DNA from: UBA2108 sp963925495
Lineage (GTDB): Bacteria; Bacteroidota; Bacteroidia; Flavobacteriales_G; Salibacteraceae
Assembly (NCBI GenBank): GCA_963925495.1
Contig: CAWUST010000012.1
Coordinates: forward strand, 1 to 64,000
Direction of reading: 5' to 3'
DNA: 64,000 nucleotides
Shown here in pieces: positions 36,500-45,156 of this stretch. The number at the start of each line of letters is the position of its first letter. Position 1 is the stretch's first letter. The notes beneath the pieces were generated by a model, which was not told the DNA's origin, did no database searches, and saw nothing but the letters and a program-made list of their open reading frames with translations. Both the position numbers and the translations under genes were made by a program.

Positions 36500-36530
36500 C
36501 AAAAATAGGTATTTGAAAATATCAGACAAA
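36500..36530 (-). promoter_or_regulatory. Textbook Bacteroidota promoter of the 1018-aa T9SS gene
   Basis: On the minus strand TTTG (36530-36527), exactly 19 nt, then TATTTTTG (36507-36500), followed 22 nt later by the ATG. This is a complete TTTG-N19-TAnnTTTG match. Confidence 0.75.
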
Positions 36531-36602
36531 TTAAATTATCGAGGGCACAACAAGCAGATAATTCTAATTAGTTCTGTTAATTAAGCCTACCGGTTAATCC
36601 AA

Positions 36603-37859
36603 TTATTTATTTCTTTTGAAGCTGATATTTTTCAGACTTTGTTGGTGAAAATCCATGATTTGAGCCCAACTTAAATTTGAAACTTTTTTGAAAATTTGAA
36701 CTTGAACAAAAGCCTGAATTAAATAAACAATTGATGTCGCTAGTGCCGCTCCTTTCATTCCATAAATTGGAATTAAAGAATAGCTTAATGCTGCTATAGC
36801 CAAAAGTCCAATGAAGCTAATCATTGTGTTGAACTTGTATTTTCCTAGCCCTGCAAAATAATGGCTATAAATGGTTGAAATAGACATAAAAACAACTCCA
36901 GGAGCAAGATACACTAAGATGCTTTTTGCCTCTCCAAAATCTTCGCCAAACAACAATCTTATCAATTTCTCAGGGATAACAATTAAAGCAATAGCCGCAA
37001 AAAAGCCAATAATTACTGAAACTGTCAATAGTTTTATGGTCAATTGAGAAGCCTCATTTTTGTCATTAATATTTGAAATTTTAGCATATTGTACCATACT
37101 AATAGCCTTGCCTGGTATGAGTGCTTTTTCACTCAATTGGTTTCCTAAAGTATAAATCCCTAAAGTGGACAAGGAAGTAAATGCTTCGAGTATTATGTAG
37201 TTTATTCGGTACACACCAAATTGAAAAATATTTGCCAATTGGATTATGAAACCATATCGGTACATGTCCATAACAAGTTCTTTGTCAAAGATTGGCGATC
37301 CCCCAATTTTTATTGAGCCAGATAAATAATAAGTAGTAAAAAAAAGAGTGATAAGTTGTCCTACTAAATATATGTTCAAGTAAACAAGAATAGTTGCTTC
37401 ACCCTTAAAAAGATAAAAAAACAGGATTAGAATAAAAACAATACCTATTTGAATTACTGTTGATAGGTTATAATATTTTATTTTTTCTTTTCCAACTAAC
37501 AAGTGCAAATGAGAATGATTGAGCGACTGGATAAATGCACAAAGCGTTATTGTGAAAACGAGATTGATTTCAATGAAAAATAATTTAATAAACAGATATG
37601 CAAAAGCAGAAACCACAAAAGCCCATAAATAAGAAATACTGAGCAATTTATTGGTTTTGTGTTTATTTTGAAGGTAAACCAGTGCTGCGCCACCCACTAA
37701 TTCTGAAAATTGAAGTATTAAATGTAAGGCTATAAGCAAAAGACTTAACTCCCCTAATTTTTCCGTACCCAAATATCGGGTGTTCAATGAAAGTATGATA
37801 ACTCCAATGATAGTGATCAAAGTCCTAGAAAAAGCAGTACCTAATATTTGTTTTATCAT
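36603..37859 (-). CDS. Polysaccharide flippase (Wzx/MATE-type)
   Basis: 418 aa with 12 or so TM helices; the N-terminus IKQILGTAFSRTLITIIGV and internal YRYGFIIQLANIFQFGVYRINYIIL match the polysaccharide-transport family. It flips lipid-linked oligosaccharide across the cytoplasmic membrane. It overlaps the glycosyltransferase gene by 4 bp (ATGA) and is its downstream partner. Confidence 0.82.
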   Translation of the reverse strand: MIKQILGTAFSRTLITIIGVIILSLNTRYLGTEKLGELSLLLIALHLILQFSELVGGAALVYLQNKHKTNKLLSISYLWAFVVSAFAYLFIKLFFIEINLVFTITLCAFIQSLNHSHLHLLVGKEKIKYYNLSTVIQIGIVFILILFFYLFKGEATILVYLNIYLVGQLITLFFTTYYLSGSIKIGGSPIFDKELVMDMYRYGFIIQLANIFQFGVYRINYIILEAFTSLSTLGIYTLGNQLSEKALIPGKAISMVQYAKISNINDKNEASQLTIKLLTVSVIIGFFAAIALIVIPEKLIRLLFGEDFGEAKSILVYLAPGVVFMSISTIYSHYFAGLGKYKFNTMISFIGLLAIAALSYSLIPIYGMKGAALATSIVYLIQAFVQVQIFKKVSNLSWAQIMDFHQQSLKNISFKRNK

Positions 37860-38980
37860 TCTATTGTTGCTTGATAAACAAGATTTATACGATTTATAAA
37901 TTGCTCTTCTGAAAACTTTTCTCGAATTAAACTACTAAATTTTTCATTTGGATAGTATAAGTAAGTATCCGCCATTTTTAATATGGATTTGGCCAATTTG
38001 TCGCTGTTAGATAATTCAGTGAATATTCCAAACCCATCCGGTAAATATTCTTCAGGTCCGCCACAATTTGTAATAACAATTGGCTTGCCCGCGGCTAAAA
38101 ATTCAAACGCTACAATGGAAAAAGTTTCAACGTTGCTATTAATAACACCAAAATCACAATTCTGCATTTCTAAAAGTACCTCCTTGTTATTCAATCGGCC
38201 TTTCCACTCAAAACTGGAGTTTAATTTGAGGTTTTTAGCCATATCATGAAGCATTTCGGAATCTTTACCACCGCCAATTTGGACAAATTGAAGGTTTGGG
38301 TTTTTGATCAAACATGTTTTACTAGCCTCAATAAAACCACTAATGTTCTTAGTAGAATCAATATGATCTGCAACGTTCAAAATTCTAATTCGATTTGATG
38401 AAACTCTAGTAGGTGAAGTCTTGGGTTGAAACCTTACCAAATTAGGAACAATATAATACTGACTTTTTAGGCCAATATTTTCCATTGTGTTTTTTAAAAA
38501 TTCGGATTGAACAATAACGGCTTTTGCTTTTTTTAAAATGGTCCTGGTTATTTTTTTTCTTAAAAAACCGGAATAGCTCTTTTTACTTTTATAACCAGAC
38601 CAATGTTCAGTAACAACGAGTGGGATTTGAAATTTACTTTTAAACCACAATGCAATTAATCCGTGTGGAAAAATGACATGAAGATGAAGTAGGTCGAATT
38701 TTTCTTTTTCTAACAATGGAAATGCAAGCCTCCAAGCCATCAACCAATTTATTAGGTTTAATGTTTTGTTTTTGGATGGATAATGTATTTTTATTGTGGT
38801 TAGATTTCCTGTTTTAGTCTTTTCAAAGCTACGTTCTTCGTTTGCTTTTAAAATAACTAAGGTGACGTTGTGTACTTTTTGAATGGCCTCTAATTGTTGT
38901 TGAATAAACACTCCTTGTTGAATGTCATGTTCGTTTGGGTACCAACTTGACAGAGTGAGAATGTTCAGCTTTTTAATCAT
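37856..38980 (-). CDS. Glycosyltransferase family 4
   Basis: 374 aa GT-B fold. N-terminal ILTLSSWYPNEHDIQQGVFIQQQ and the mid FDLLHLHVIFPHGLIALWF; C-terminal EX7E-type donor site in NVETFSIVAFEFLAAGKPIVITNCGG. It transfers a nucleotide-activated sugar to a growing glycan; sugar and acceptor are unknown. The pair with a flippase suggests surface polysaccharide or glycolipid assembly. Confidence 0.85.
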   Translation of the reverse strand: MIKKLNILTLSSWYPNEHDIQQGVFIQQQLEAIQKVHNVTLVILKANEERSFEKTKTGNLTTIKIHYPSKNKTLNLINWLMAWRLAFPLLEKEKFDLLHLHVIFPHGLIALWFKSKFQIPLVVTEHWSGYKSKKSYSGFLRKKITRTILKKAKAVIVQSEFLKNTMENIGLKSQYYIVPNLVRFQPKTSPTRVSSNRIRILNVADHIDSTKNISGFIEASKTCLIKNPNLQFVQIGGGKDSEMLHDMAKNLKLNSSFEWKGRLNNKEVLLEMQNCDFGVINSNVETFSIVAFEFLAAGKPIVITNCGGPEEYLPDGFGIFTELSNSDKLAKSILKMADTYLYYPNEKFSSLIREKFSEEQFINRINLVYQATIE

Positions 38981-39057
38981 TTAAAAAAGTAAGTTGACAA
39001 ACCTAAACAAACCAAATTTATTGTGTGTATTTAATGCTGTTTTCCTAATAATAATTA

Positions 39058-39065
39058 TAAGTTTG
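39058..39065 (+). promoter_or_regulatory. Promoter -7 box of tRNA-His
   Basis: TAAGTTTG followed by CCGCCCG, 66 nt before the mature tRNA 5' end. The downstream CCGCCCG also follows the ompH-like gene's -7 box at 40895-40888. Confidence 0.45.
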
Positions 39066-39131
39066 CCGCCCGTTAAAAAGGATGCCTAAAAGTTGAGTTT
39101 TTTACGGCTTTCTGCAATAGCAGAATAAGTG

Positions 39132-39208
39132 GTGGTTGTAGCTCAGTTGGTTAGAGCATCGGTTTGTGGTACCGAGGGTCGTCGGTTCGAGACCGATCTT
39201 CCACCCCA
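39132..39208 (+). tRNA. tRNA-His (anticodon GTG)
   Basis: Cloverleaf: acceptor GTGGTTG, T8 A9, D arm GCTC..GAGC, anticodon stem TCGGT/ACCGA with loop TTGTGGT, T arm GTCGG-TTCGAGA-CCGAT, acceptor CTTCCAC, discriminator C, encoded CCA. A G at 39131 supplies the -1 guanine diagnostic of tRNA-His. Two middle acceptor pairs (5-68, 6-67) read T-T. Confidence 0.93.
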
Positions 39209-39212
39209 ATTT

Positions 39213-39248
39213 AAAAAAGGGTTGTTTATTTCTAAACAACCCTTTTTT
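39213..39248. terminator. Terminator after tRNA-His
   Basis: AAAAAAGGGTTGTTTA, loop TTTC, TAAACAACCC and a T6 run: a 10-bp stem with A/T tracts on both sides, usable in both directions (it also ends the small lipoprotein gene from the other side). Confidence 0.85.
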
Positions 39249-39276
39249 AATGCTTTTTTTGAATTTTGCATGTTAA

Positions 39277-39486
39277 TTATTTCAATTCACAAGTATAACC
39301 TAATGAAGATCCATCAGTAGAATTCTTTTCACACCAAGTTTCTGCATCTTTATTTTTCGAAATTTGAACACTAGAATTTATAATTTGTCCTTGCGCATCT
39401 TTACACTCGCAGGTATAGGTTTTTTTACAAGAAGTCATAGAAAAGATAAAAGCTCCTACTGCAACTATTGATAATACTTTTTTCAT
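39277..39486 (-). CDS. Tiny Cys-rich lipoprotein, relative of the 15620-15823 gene
   Basis: 69 aa from ATG at 39484-39486; the longer frame starts with a non-signal segment. The lipobox FSMTSC places Cys at about 20. The mature part is CKKTYTCECKDAQGQ .. WCEKNSTDGSSLGYTCELK. Cys spacing and the YxC end agree with the 67-aa lipoprotein at 15620. No known family. Confidence 0.65.
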   Translation of the reverse strand: MKKVLSIVAVGAFIFSMTSCKKTYTCECKDAQGQIINSSVQISKNKDAETWCEKNSTDGSSLGYTCELK

Positions 39487-39636
39487 GATAATTGTTTTAC
39501 TAAATGTATAATATATTCTTCTAGACAATAGTAACTAATTAATAGTAAAACAGGGGATTAAATGTTTTTTTAAGGTGAAAGGCGGAAAAATATAAGTTGA
39601 ATCCCTTAAGAATACTTCTAGTTTTTGGAGCTAAAT

Positions 39637-40197
39637 TTAATTTTTACGTTCCTTGGGAAACGTTAAGGTTCCATTTTTCATGTCTTTAAATTTAACTGCC
39701 AGATAAGCGAACATATCTGAAATAGTACTTATACCATCTTGGGTTTCTTTGCTTATCATTTTTTTCTTCATTCTTAGCAATAAAATCCCGTACAATCCAT
39801 TTAAGCCAGCTTCAATAGGTGAAATGTTTTTGGTTCCTGATTTTTTAATGAGTTCATTCAAATTATCGCTGGCATGCCTTTCTAAATCAATGTATCTCGG
39901 ATCTTGGTATAAGTGCAATAAACTATCGTGAAGCATAGCTAACTCGGCAATAATTTCATTAATTTCGGGAAGATGTCCTTTTTGAAGTAAACCATAAGTC
40001 TTCATCTCTTGAATCAAATTGACGTACCAATTTCGAATTTCAGTTTTTTGATCTTCTTCAACCTGATATTCTTTAATTATTCTGCTATCCACTGAATTGA
40101 TTTCCAAATTAAGTGATCGTAATAAATCTTCAACATTCCACATGTAGATGATGTATTCTATCACGTTTTCTTTCTTTTTTTGCTGAGCTACAATCAC
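39637..40197 (-). CDS. DUF4924-like protein
   Basis: 186 aa from a GTG codon; the N-terminus IVAQQKKKENVIEYIIYMWN followed by VEDLLRSLNLE is the opening typical of DUF4924, a Bacteroidota-specific helical family of unknown function. It is all-helical with no signal peptide, one base from the OmpH-like gene, so a shared transcript is certain in practice. Confidence 0.6.
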   Translation of the reverse strand: MIVAQQKKKENVIEYIIYMWNVEDLLRSLNLEINSVDSRIIKEYQVEEDQKTEIRNWYVNLIQEMKTYGLLQKGHLPEINEIIAELAMLHDSLLHLYQDPRYIDLERHASDNLNELIKKSGTKNISPIEAGLNGLYGILLLRMKKKMISKETQDGISTISDMFAYLAVKFKDMKNGTLTFPKERKN

Positions 40198-40198
40198 T

Positions 40199-40840
40199 TT
40201 ATTTTGCTTTGATGTTACCTTCAGTTTTTTTATTAGCTAGGTATTCACGATTAAGTCCTGCAAGCACCATTGGGGTAATGTCACGACCTTGATTTGCGAA
40301 ATGAATTCCTCCCATATTGCTTTTCCCTAAAACAAAATCATAACCATATTCTTCTTGCATTCGAGTTAGGTATTCTTCAATAGCCCATTTAATTTTAGTC
40401 ACCAATTCGTTTTCCTTTCTGCTAAATTTAATGGTTAAGTCTTGTTCCATTTTTACAAGCCCTTGTTGCTTTTGCATTAATTCGGTTTGTGCAGCCTCTC
40501 CTTGAGCTTGTGTCAATGAAAAGGCTATTTCTCTTAATTCTAAATATTCTTTTTCCAGTTTTTCGAGTTCTCTTTTATACCTGCCTTCTAGCTTTATTTT
40601 TTCAGCAAGAAGTTCATCTTGCAGGTCTTTATACATTTCAAAATGCTCAAAAAGAGAGTCATTATTTATAAAAACGACTTTAGCCAAATCATTTGGAATT
40701 TCAATACTCGTGCTATCAATTAATTCAGTAGTAAGGTTGTTGTCAACTGGAGTAGATTCTGGGGAGGAAAGTTTACCTAAAAGTAAATAAGCAATTATTG
40801 CCGTTAAAAGCACATTCCAAACTATGATTGTTTTATTCAA
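40199..40840 (-). CDS. OmpH/Skp-like membrane-anchored coiled-coil protein
   Basis: 213 aa; start TTG at 40838-40840. An N-terminal TM or uncleaved signal (TIIVWNVLLTAIIAYLLLG), then the Skp pattern AKVVFINNDSLFEHFEMYKD and a long coiled coil (about residues 70-150, rich in KELEKLEKEY), closing with GYDFVLGKSN. Skp/OmpH proteins hold outer-membrane proteins in the periplasm. Here the anchor is kept, as in many Bacteroidota members. Confidence 0.8.
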   Translation of the reverse strand: MNKTIIVWNVLLTAIIAYLLLGKLSSPESTPVDNNLTTELIDSTSIEIPNDLAKVVFINNDSLFEHFEMYKDLQDELLAEKIKLEGRYKRELEKLEKEYLELREIAFSLTQAQGEAAQTELMQKQQGLVKMEQDLTIKFSRKENELVTKIKWAIEEYLTRMQEEYGYDFVLGKSNMGGIHFANQGRDITPMVLAGLNREYLANKKTEGNIKAK

Positions 40841-40887
40841 TTTTATAGGATTAATTTCAATTCTGCAACAACAGAATTTTCGGGCGG

Positions 40888-40895
40888 CAAAGTTA
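40888..40895 (-). promoter_or_regulatory. Promoter -7 box of the ompH-like/DUF4924 operon
   Basis: TAACTTTG then CCGCCCG on the minus strand, about 47 nt before the TTG start. Confidence 0.45.
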
Positions 40896-40923
40896 TCGTT
40901 TTCTTTGGTTAATACGGTGCGAG

Positions 40924-41691
40924 CTAGGAGACGTGTTGCTTTTGTATTAAGTTTTTTAATTTGTTTGGGTAATTGGTAATTATTCCGTCAACTTCCATGT
41001 TCATTAATCTAAACATTCTAAGTTCTTGGTTAACTGTCCAGCAGTAGATTTTTTTATTGTGCCTGTGAATTTTTCTTATCAAATTTGGTGTGGCATATCT
41101 ATGATCAACGTTGATGGATTCATAATGTGGATTTTTAAGTATGTTTTCTAACATAAGCCTCTGATCAAATTGAACTTTAATAAAAGGCACTTTCCACACT
41201 ATTAGTTTCTGAAATCTGTAATTAGGATAAATAGTATAAAATCGTTTTAAGATTTTACTGTCGAAAGACTGTATGATTACTTTGTCCCTCACGTCATGTC
41301 TGTTAATTAGCTTAATGAGGTTATGAAGGAACTCGTTCTCAATTTGTCTTCTTTCACTTTTTATTTCTACTAACAGTTCACAGTGATCTTTCAGAAAATC
41401 AATTGTTTCATCTAACGTTGGAATAGTTTCACTTTTGTGCTCTATATCATTAAACCAACTTCCGGCATTAATTCTTTTTAATTCGTTGAGATAACGGTTT
41501 TGAACAACACCACTTACCGGGGTAGTCCTGCTTAATTTTTTATCGTGGAATACAATTGCCTTTTGATCCTTTGTTGGTCGAATGTCCAATTCAATCATGT
41601 CCGCGCCAAGCTCAATAGCAATTTTAAATGCTCCAAGTGTATTTTCAGGTGCAAGTCCTGATGCGCCTCTGTGAGCAATTATTTTTATCAT
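40924..41691 (-). CDS. Glycerophosphodiester phosphodiesterase
   Basis: 255 aa TIM-barrel enzyme. The catalytic N-terminus is IIAHRGASGLAPENTLGAF (HRGxxxxxPENT), with metal ligands in IELDIRPTKDQ and VFHDKKLSRTT, and LLVEIKSER further on. It hydrolyses glycerophosphodiesters to glycerol-3-phosphate and an alcohol. No signal peptide, so it is of the cytosolic UgpQ type. It is 35 bases downstream of the epimerase gene. Confidence 0.88.
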   Translation of the reverse strand: MIKIIAHRGASGLAPENTLGAFKIAIELGADMIELDIRPTKDQKAIVFHDKKLSRTTPVSGVVQNRYLNELKRINAGSWFNDIEHKSETIPTLDETIDFLKDHCELLVEIKSERRQIENEFLHNLIKLINRHDVRDKVIIQSFDSKILKRFYTIYPNYRFQKLIVWKVPFIKVQFDQRLMLENILKNPHYESINVDHRYATPNLIRKIHRHNKKIYCWTVNQELRMFRLMNMEVDGIITNYPNKLKNLIQKQHVS

Positions 41692-41726
41692 GATTTATGA
41701 AGCAATTGAAAATAAAACATCAATAC

Positions 41727-43595
41727 TCAAGCATCTAATTTAGTGAAAACCGAGTTTTGGCTTATGTATTCAGGCACTAATATTTTAATATCTTTAACTA
41801 AATCAAAATTATCGGAGGCGCTAGGAGATTTAATTAAATTGTTAATTGGATCAATAATATCTTCTAGGTTGGCAGGTTCTATTTTGGCAATCATTATTTG
41901 AGGATGATGAGTAGGCAAGGTATTCTCCTTGTTATTAAGCAACTCTTCGTACAGTTTTTCTCCAGCTCTTAGACCCGAAATTTTTATGTCTATATCTTTT
42001 CCCAATTCCAATCCCGAAAGCTTGATCATTTTTCTTGCGAGATCAATGATTTTAACCGGTTTTCCCATATCGAAAATGAAGATTTCACCACCTTTTCCCA
42101 TCGCACCTGCTTCTAATACTAATTGACAAGCCTCGGGTATAGTCATGAAAAATCGAGTGATTTCAGGATGAGTAACTTTTATTGGTCCGCCATTTTGAAT
42201 TTGTTTTCTAAACAAAGGGATTACAGAACCATTACTTCCTAAAACGTTTCCAAAACGCGTGGTTATATAATTCGTCTTGGAAATAGAGTTTTTACTTTGA
42301 GCATAAATTTCTGCAACTCTTTTAGATGCACCCATTACATTCGTTGGGTTTACTGCTTTATCAGTTGAAATCATAACAAATGATTCAACCTTATAGTCAT
42401 GCGATAAGTCAATTAAATTTTTACTACCCCCTATATTAGTCATTATGGCCTCAGACGGATTATCTTCCATTAATGGAACATGTTTGTAGGCAGCGGCATG
42501 ATAAACTACCTGTGGTTTAAAGGTTTCGAAAACCTTTTTCATTCTGGCATAATTCGAAACATCTGCAATTGCAGCTTCACAATAATTTTCGCCAAATTTG
42601 TCTTTGGTTTCTAAATCAATTTCGTAAAGTGGAGATTCGGCTTGGTCAAGCAAAATAAGGTTAGAAGGGAAATAATCACTTACCTGACGGACAATTTCAC
42701 TTCCAATGCTTCCGGCAGCACCAGTTATTAAAACTCTTTTCTGTGCTATCTGATTTTTGATGTTTACCGTATCCAAATGAATTGGCTCGCGACCAAGTAA
42801 ATCTTCAATTCTTACTTGTTGCAACTGAGAAAGGCTTAATTCTCCTTTTACCCAAGATTTTACTGGAGGTAAGTGCAATACTCTTACTTTAAAAGGTAAG
42901 CTCGTTTCAACTATTTCTTGTTTTATTGCTTTTGGTATATTTTGTACAGATAGAATAACTTGGTCAATTTCATTTTTCTCTAAAATTTTCTGAAGTTTTT
43001 CTGGAGCATAAATTTCCACCCCTTCAACTTTTTTACCTTGTATTGCTTTTTTATGGTCAATAAACGCTATTACTTGATATCGAGTTTCTTGGTCACGACT
43101 TAAAGTTCTTTTTGTGATAATTCCTGCTTCCCCAGCTCCAAAGATTACAACTTTTATTTTTTCTTTTGAAGCAGTCTTAAATTCAAAATAAATGAGTTTT
43201 ACCGTGATTCGAAAGCTAATCATTAAAACTATGGTGGTCATAAATTCTATAACAACTACCGAAAACGGAATAATAAAAAAATCGTCAATAAAAAAGTACC
43301 TAATGCTGTTGAGTAAAATAAGAATGGTCGTAACGGAAGTTACAACCAAAAAAATTCGCTGAGTGTCAATGGTAGAAGTGTATCTTATTATGCCTCTGTA
43401 AGTTCCGAAAATGAAAAAAGACAATATTCGTAGTCCTAAAACTAAGGGGAATAAATAATAAAAAGTATCAAAGTATTCGGCAGGTATGGTAAAGTTGAAG
43501 CGCAATAAATATGCAACTAACAAAGAAAATAGGCAAATGCCTGTGTCAATAGTTACAATTATCCAACGTGGTGTGTTGTCTTTTACGAATATCAT
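41727..43595 (-). CDS. Membrane nucleotide-sugar epimerase/dehydratase (CapD/WbpM type)
   Basis: 622 aa. Four TM helices at residues ~10-145, a CoA-binding-like Rossmann domain (VVIFGAGEAGIITKRTL, about 147-250), then an SDR domain: VLITGAAGSIGSEIVRQ, VYHAAAYKHVPLME, ISTDKAVNPTNVMGASKR. It is the C6-dehydratase/C5-epimerase class making UDP-bacillosamine or UDP-FucNAc precursors. It supplies sugars for surface glycans. Promoter box at 43618-43625. Confidence 0.87.
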   Translation of the reverse strand: MIFVKDNTPRWIIVTIDTGICLFSLLVAYLLRFNFTIPAEYFDTFYYLFPLVLGLRILSFFIFGTYRGIIRYTSTIDTQRIFLVVTSVTTILILLNSIRYFFIDDFFIIPFSVVVIEFMTTIVLMISFRITVKLIYFEFKTASKEKIKVVIFGAGEAGIITKRTLSRDQETRYQVIAFIDHKKAIQGKKVEGVEIYAPEKLQKILEKNEIDQVILSVQNIPKAIKQEIVETSLPFKVRVLHLPPVKSWVKGELSLSQLQQVRIEDLLGREPIHLDTVNIKNQIAQKRVLITGAAGSIGSEIVRQVSDYFPSNLILLDQAESPLYEIDLETKDKFGENYCEAAIADVSNYARMKKVFETFKPQVVYHAAAYKHVPLMEDNPSEAIMTNIGGSKNLIDLSHDYKVESFVMISTDKAVNPTNVMGASKRVAEIYAQSKNSISKTNYITTRFGNVLGSNGSVIPLFRKQIQNGGPIKVTHPEITRFFMTIPEACQLVLEAGAMGKGGEIFIFDMGKPVKIIDLARKMIKLSGLELGKDIDIKISGLRAGEKLYEELLNNKENTLPTHHPQIMIAKIEPANLEDIIDPINNLIKSPSASDNFDLVKDIKILVPEYISQNSVFTKLDA

Positions 43596-43617
43596 TTAAT
43601 CATTTTTCCTTTGGTGT

Positions 43618-43625
43618 CAAAAGTA
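43618..43625 (-). promoter_or_regulatory. Promoter -7 box of the epimerase gene
   Basis: TACTTTTG on the minus strand, 22 nt before the ATG at 43595. Confidence 0.5.
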
Positions 43626-43707
43626 AAAGATTTAAAATACCAATCATTAAAATAGGTTATAACTATAATGCAACCGTTAGAGTGATTTATCCCTGAAACC
43701 ATTTTCA

Positions 43708-43715
43708 TACTTTTG
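43708..43715 (+). promoter_or_regulatory. Promoter -7 box of the methylmalonyl-CoA mutase operon
   Basis: TACTTTTG, then CGCT and the ATG at 43720; only 4 nt separate them, so the transcript probably starts at or next to the ATG. Confidence 0.5.
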
Positions 43716-43719
43716 CGCT

Positions 43720-45156
43720 ATGTTAAAAGATCAATTATTTGGAGATTTTCAAGGGTTTTCTAAAACCGAGTGGAAACAAAAAATTGAAGCGGACTTAAAG
43801 GGGAGAACTTATGAAAGCCTTTGTACGACTAACAGTTCGGGTATCTCTATTGAACCAGTTTATACTCCTGAAGATATAGATATTAAAGATGATTCACCGG
43901 AAAGTGGAAGTTACCGCAGAGGCTCTAAAACGAATTCTAACGATTGGGCAATCGATGAAGTTTTTGAGGCTTCAGGCAATACAATAACGGATAATTTGAA
44001 AATTCAGACTTTGTTAAACTCAGGATTAACGGCATTAACCATATCCGGCAAAATAAAGGCAGGTATTTTAAAAGGGATTCAACCTCAGTATATCAAACTT
44101 GGTTTTGAAGGGTATTCAAGTTTAAGTGAAACCATTTCAGAAATAAGTACTGCTTTCGAAAATAAAAGTGATTTTCCCTTGTATCTGAATTATGACCCAA
44201 TAGGAAATGCATGTTTAAGCGGAGTTTGGAATAAAAACGAAAACCTTCGAACAGGTTTTGATGCTGCAAAGATTTGTAATTCAAATTCGGGCGCAAAAGT
44301 TTTTACTGTAAACGGTCAGAATTATCATAATTCAGGTGGAAATGCAATTTCTGAACTTGCGTTTACCTTAGCCCATGCATACGAATATTTGGTTTACTTA
44401 CTAGAAAATGGCTTTTCAATAGGTGAAGCTTCTGCTCAAATAAAAATTGACCTAGCATCAGGTGGCGATTATTTTTTAGAAATAGCAAAAATTCGCGCAT
44501 TTAGGATGATTTGGGCGAAGTTGATTGATTTATACAATCCGGTTCACTCTTATAGTAAAACCGCAATTATTCATTCTCATACTTCCCAGTTTTTAAGTAC
44601 CGTTTACGACTCAAAAGTAAATATGCTCAGAGCAACTACTCAAGCCATGTCTGCTGTTTTGGGGGGATGTGATATTCTTCGTGTTTTGCCATATAACACA
44701 GCATGGAAAAACGGAGATTATTTTTCTAAAAGAATTGCAAGAAACGTTCAGTTATTGCTTAAAGAAGAAACCTATTTTGATGAAGTAATTGACCCAGCAG
44801 GCGGATCCTACTATGTTGAAAACTTGACTGACAAGCTTGCTCAAAAGGCATGGAAAAAATTCAGAAAAATAGAAAAGAAAGGTGGCTTTATTGGTTTAAT
44901 GAATTCTGGAAATCTGAATAGAGAACTAAAAGAAGATGCTCAAGTTCAATTGGACTTGTTTAATTCTGGGGCCACCAAAATATTAGGTGTAAGTATTTTT
45001 CCGAACATGGAAGAAAATATGCTAGATGAATTGAATGATATAACAATAGAAACTAGCCAAATAGAAAATAAATTTGCGCCAATTGAGCTTATTCGATTAG
45101 TTGGTAAAGAGGAAGAAATTCGATTACAAAAAGAATTAGAGGAGGCAAACTCATGA
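43720..45156 (+). CDS. mutA: Methylmalonyl-CoA mutase small subunit
   Basis: 478 aa, shorter than the large subunit and lacking its C-terminal B12 domain. Recognisable barrel segments: FSKTEWKQKIEADLKG at the N-terminus, EIAKIRAFRMIWAKLIDLYN at about 255, and DPAGGSYYVENLTDKLA near 360, homologous to the same strand in the catalytic chain. It forms the non-catalytic partner that stabilises the heterodimer. Overlaps the large-subunit gene by 4 bp (ATGA). Confidence 0.9.
   Translation: MLKDQLFGDFQGFSKTEWKQKIEADLKGRTYESLCTTNSSGISIEPVYTPEDIDIKDDSPESGSYRRGSKTNSNDWAIDEVFEASGNTITDNLKIQTLLNSGLTALTISGKIKAGILKGIQPQYIKLGFEGYSSLSETISEISTAFENKSDFPLYLNYDPIGNACLSGVWNKNENLRTGFDAAKICNSNSGAKVFTVNGQNYHNSGGNAISELAFTLAHAYEYLVYLLENGFSIGEASAQIKIDLASGGDYFLEIAKIRAFRMIWAKLIDLYNPVHSYSKTAIIHSHTSQFLSTVYDSKVNMLRATTQAMSAVLGGCDILRVLPYNTAWKNGDYFSKRIARNVQLLLKEETYFDEVIDPAGGSYYVENLTDKLAQKAWKKFRKIEKKGGFIGLMNSGNLNRELKEDAQVQLDLFNSGATKILGVSIFPNMEENMLDELNDITIETSQIENKFAPIELIRLVGKEEEIRLQKELEEANS

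Noticed and set aside
36540..36600. A further attC-like site (GCACAACAAGCAG .. GGTTAATCC)
   Set aside because: Only the first bases agree and there is no hairpin of matching arms.
39129..39320. 63-codon frame through the tRNA
   Set aside because: It spans the tRNA-His gene and its terminator, so it is not coding.
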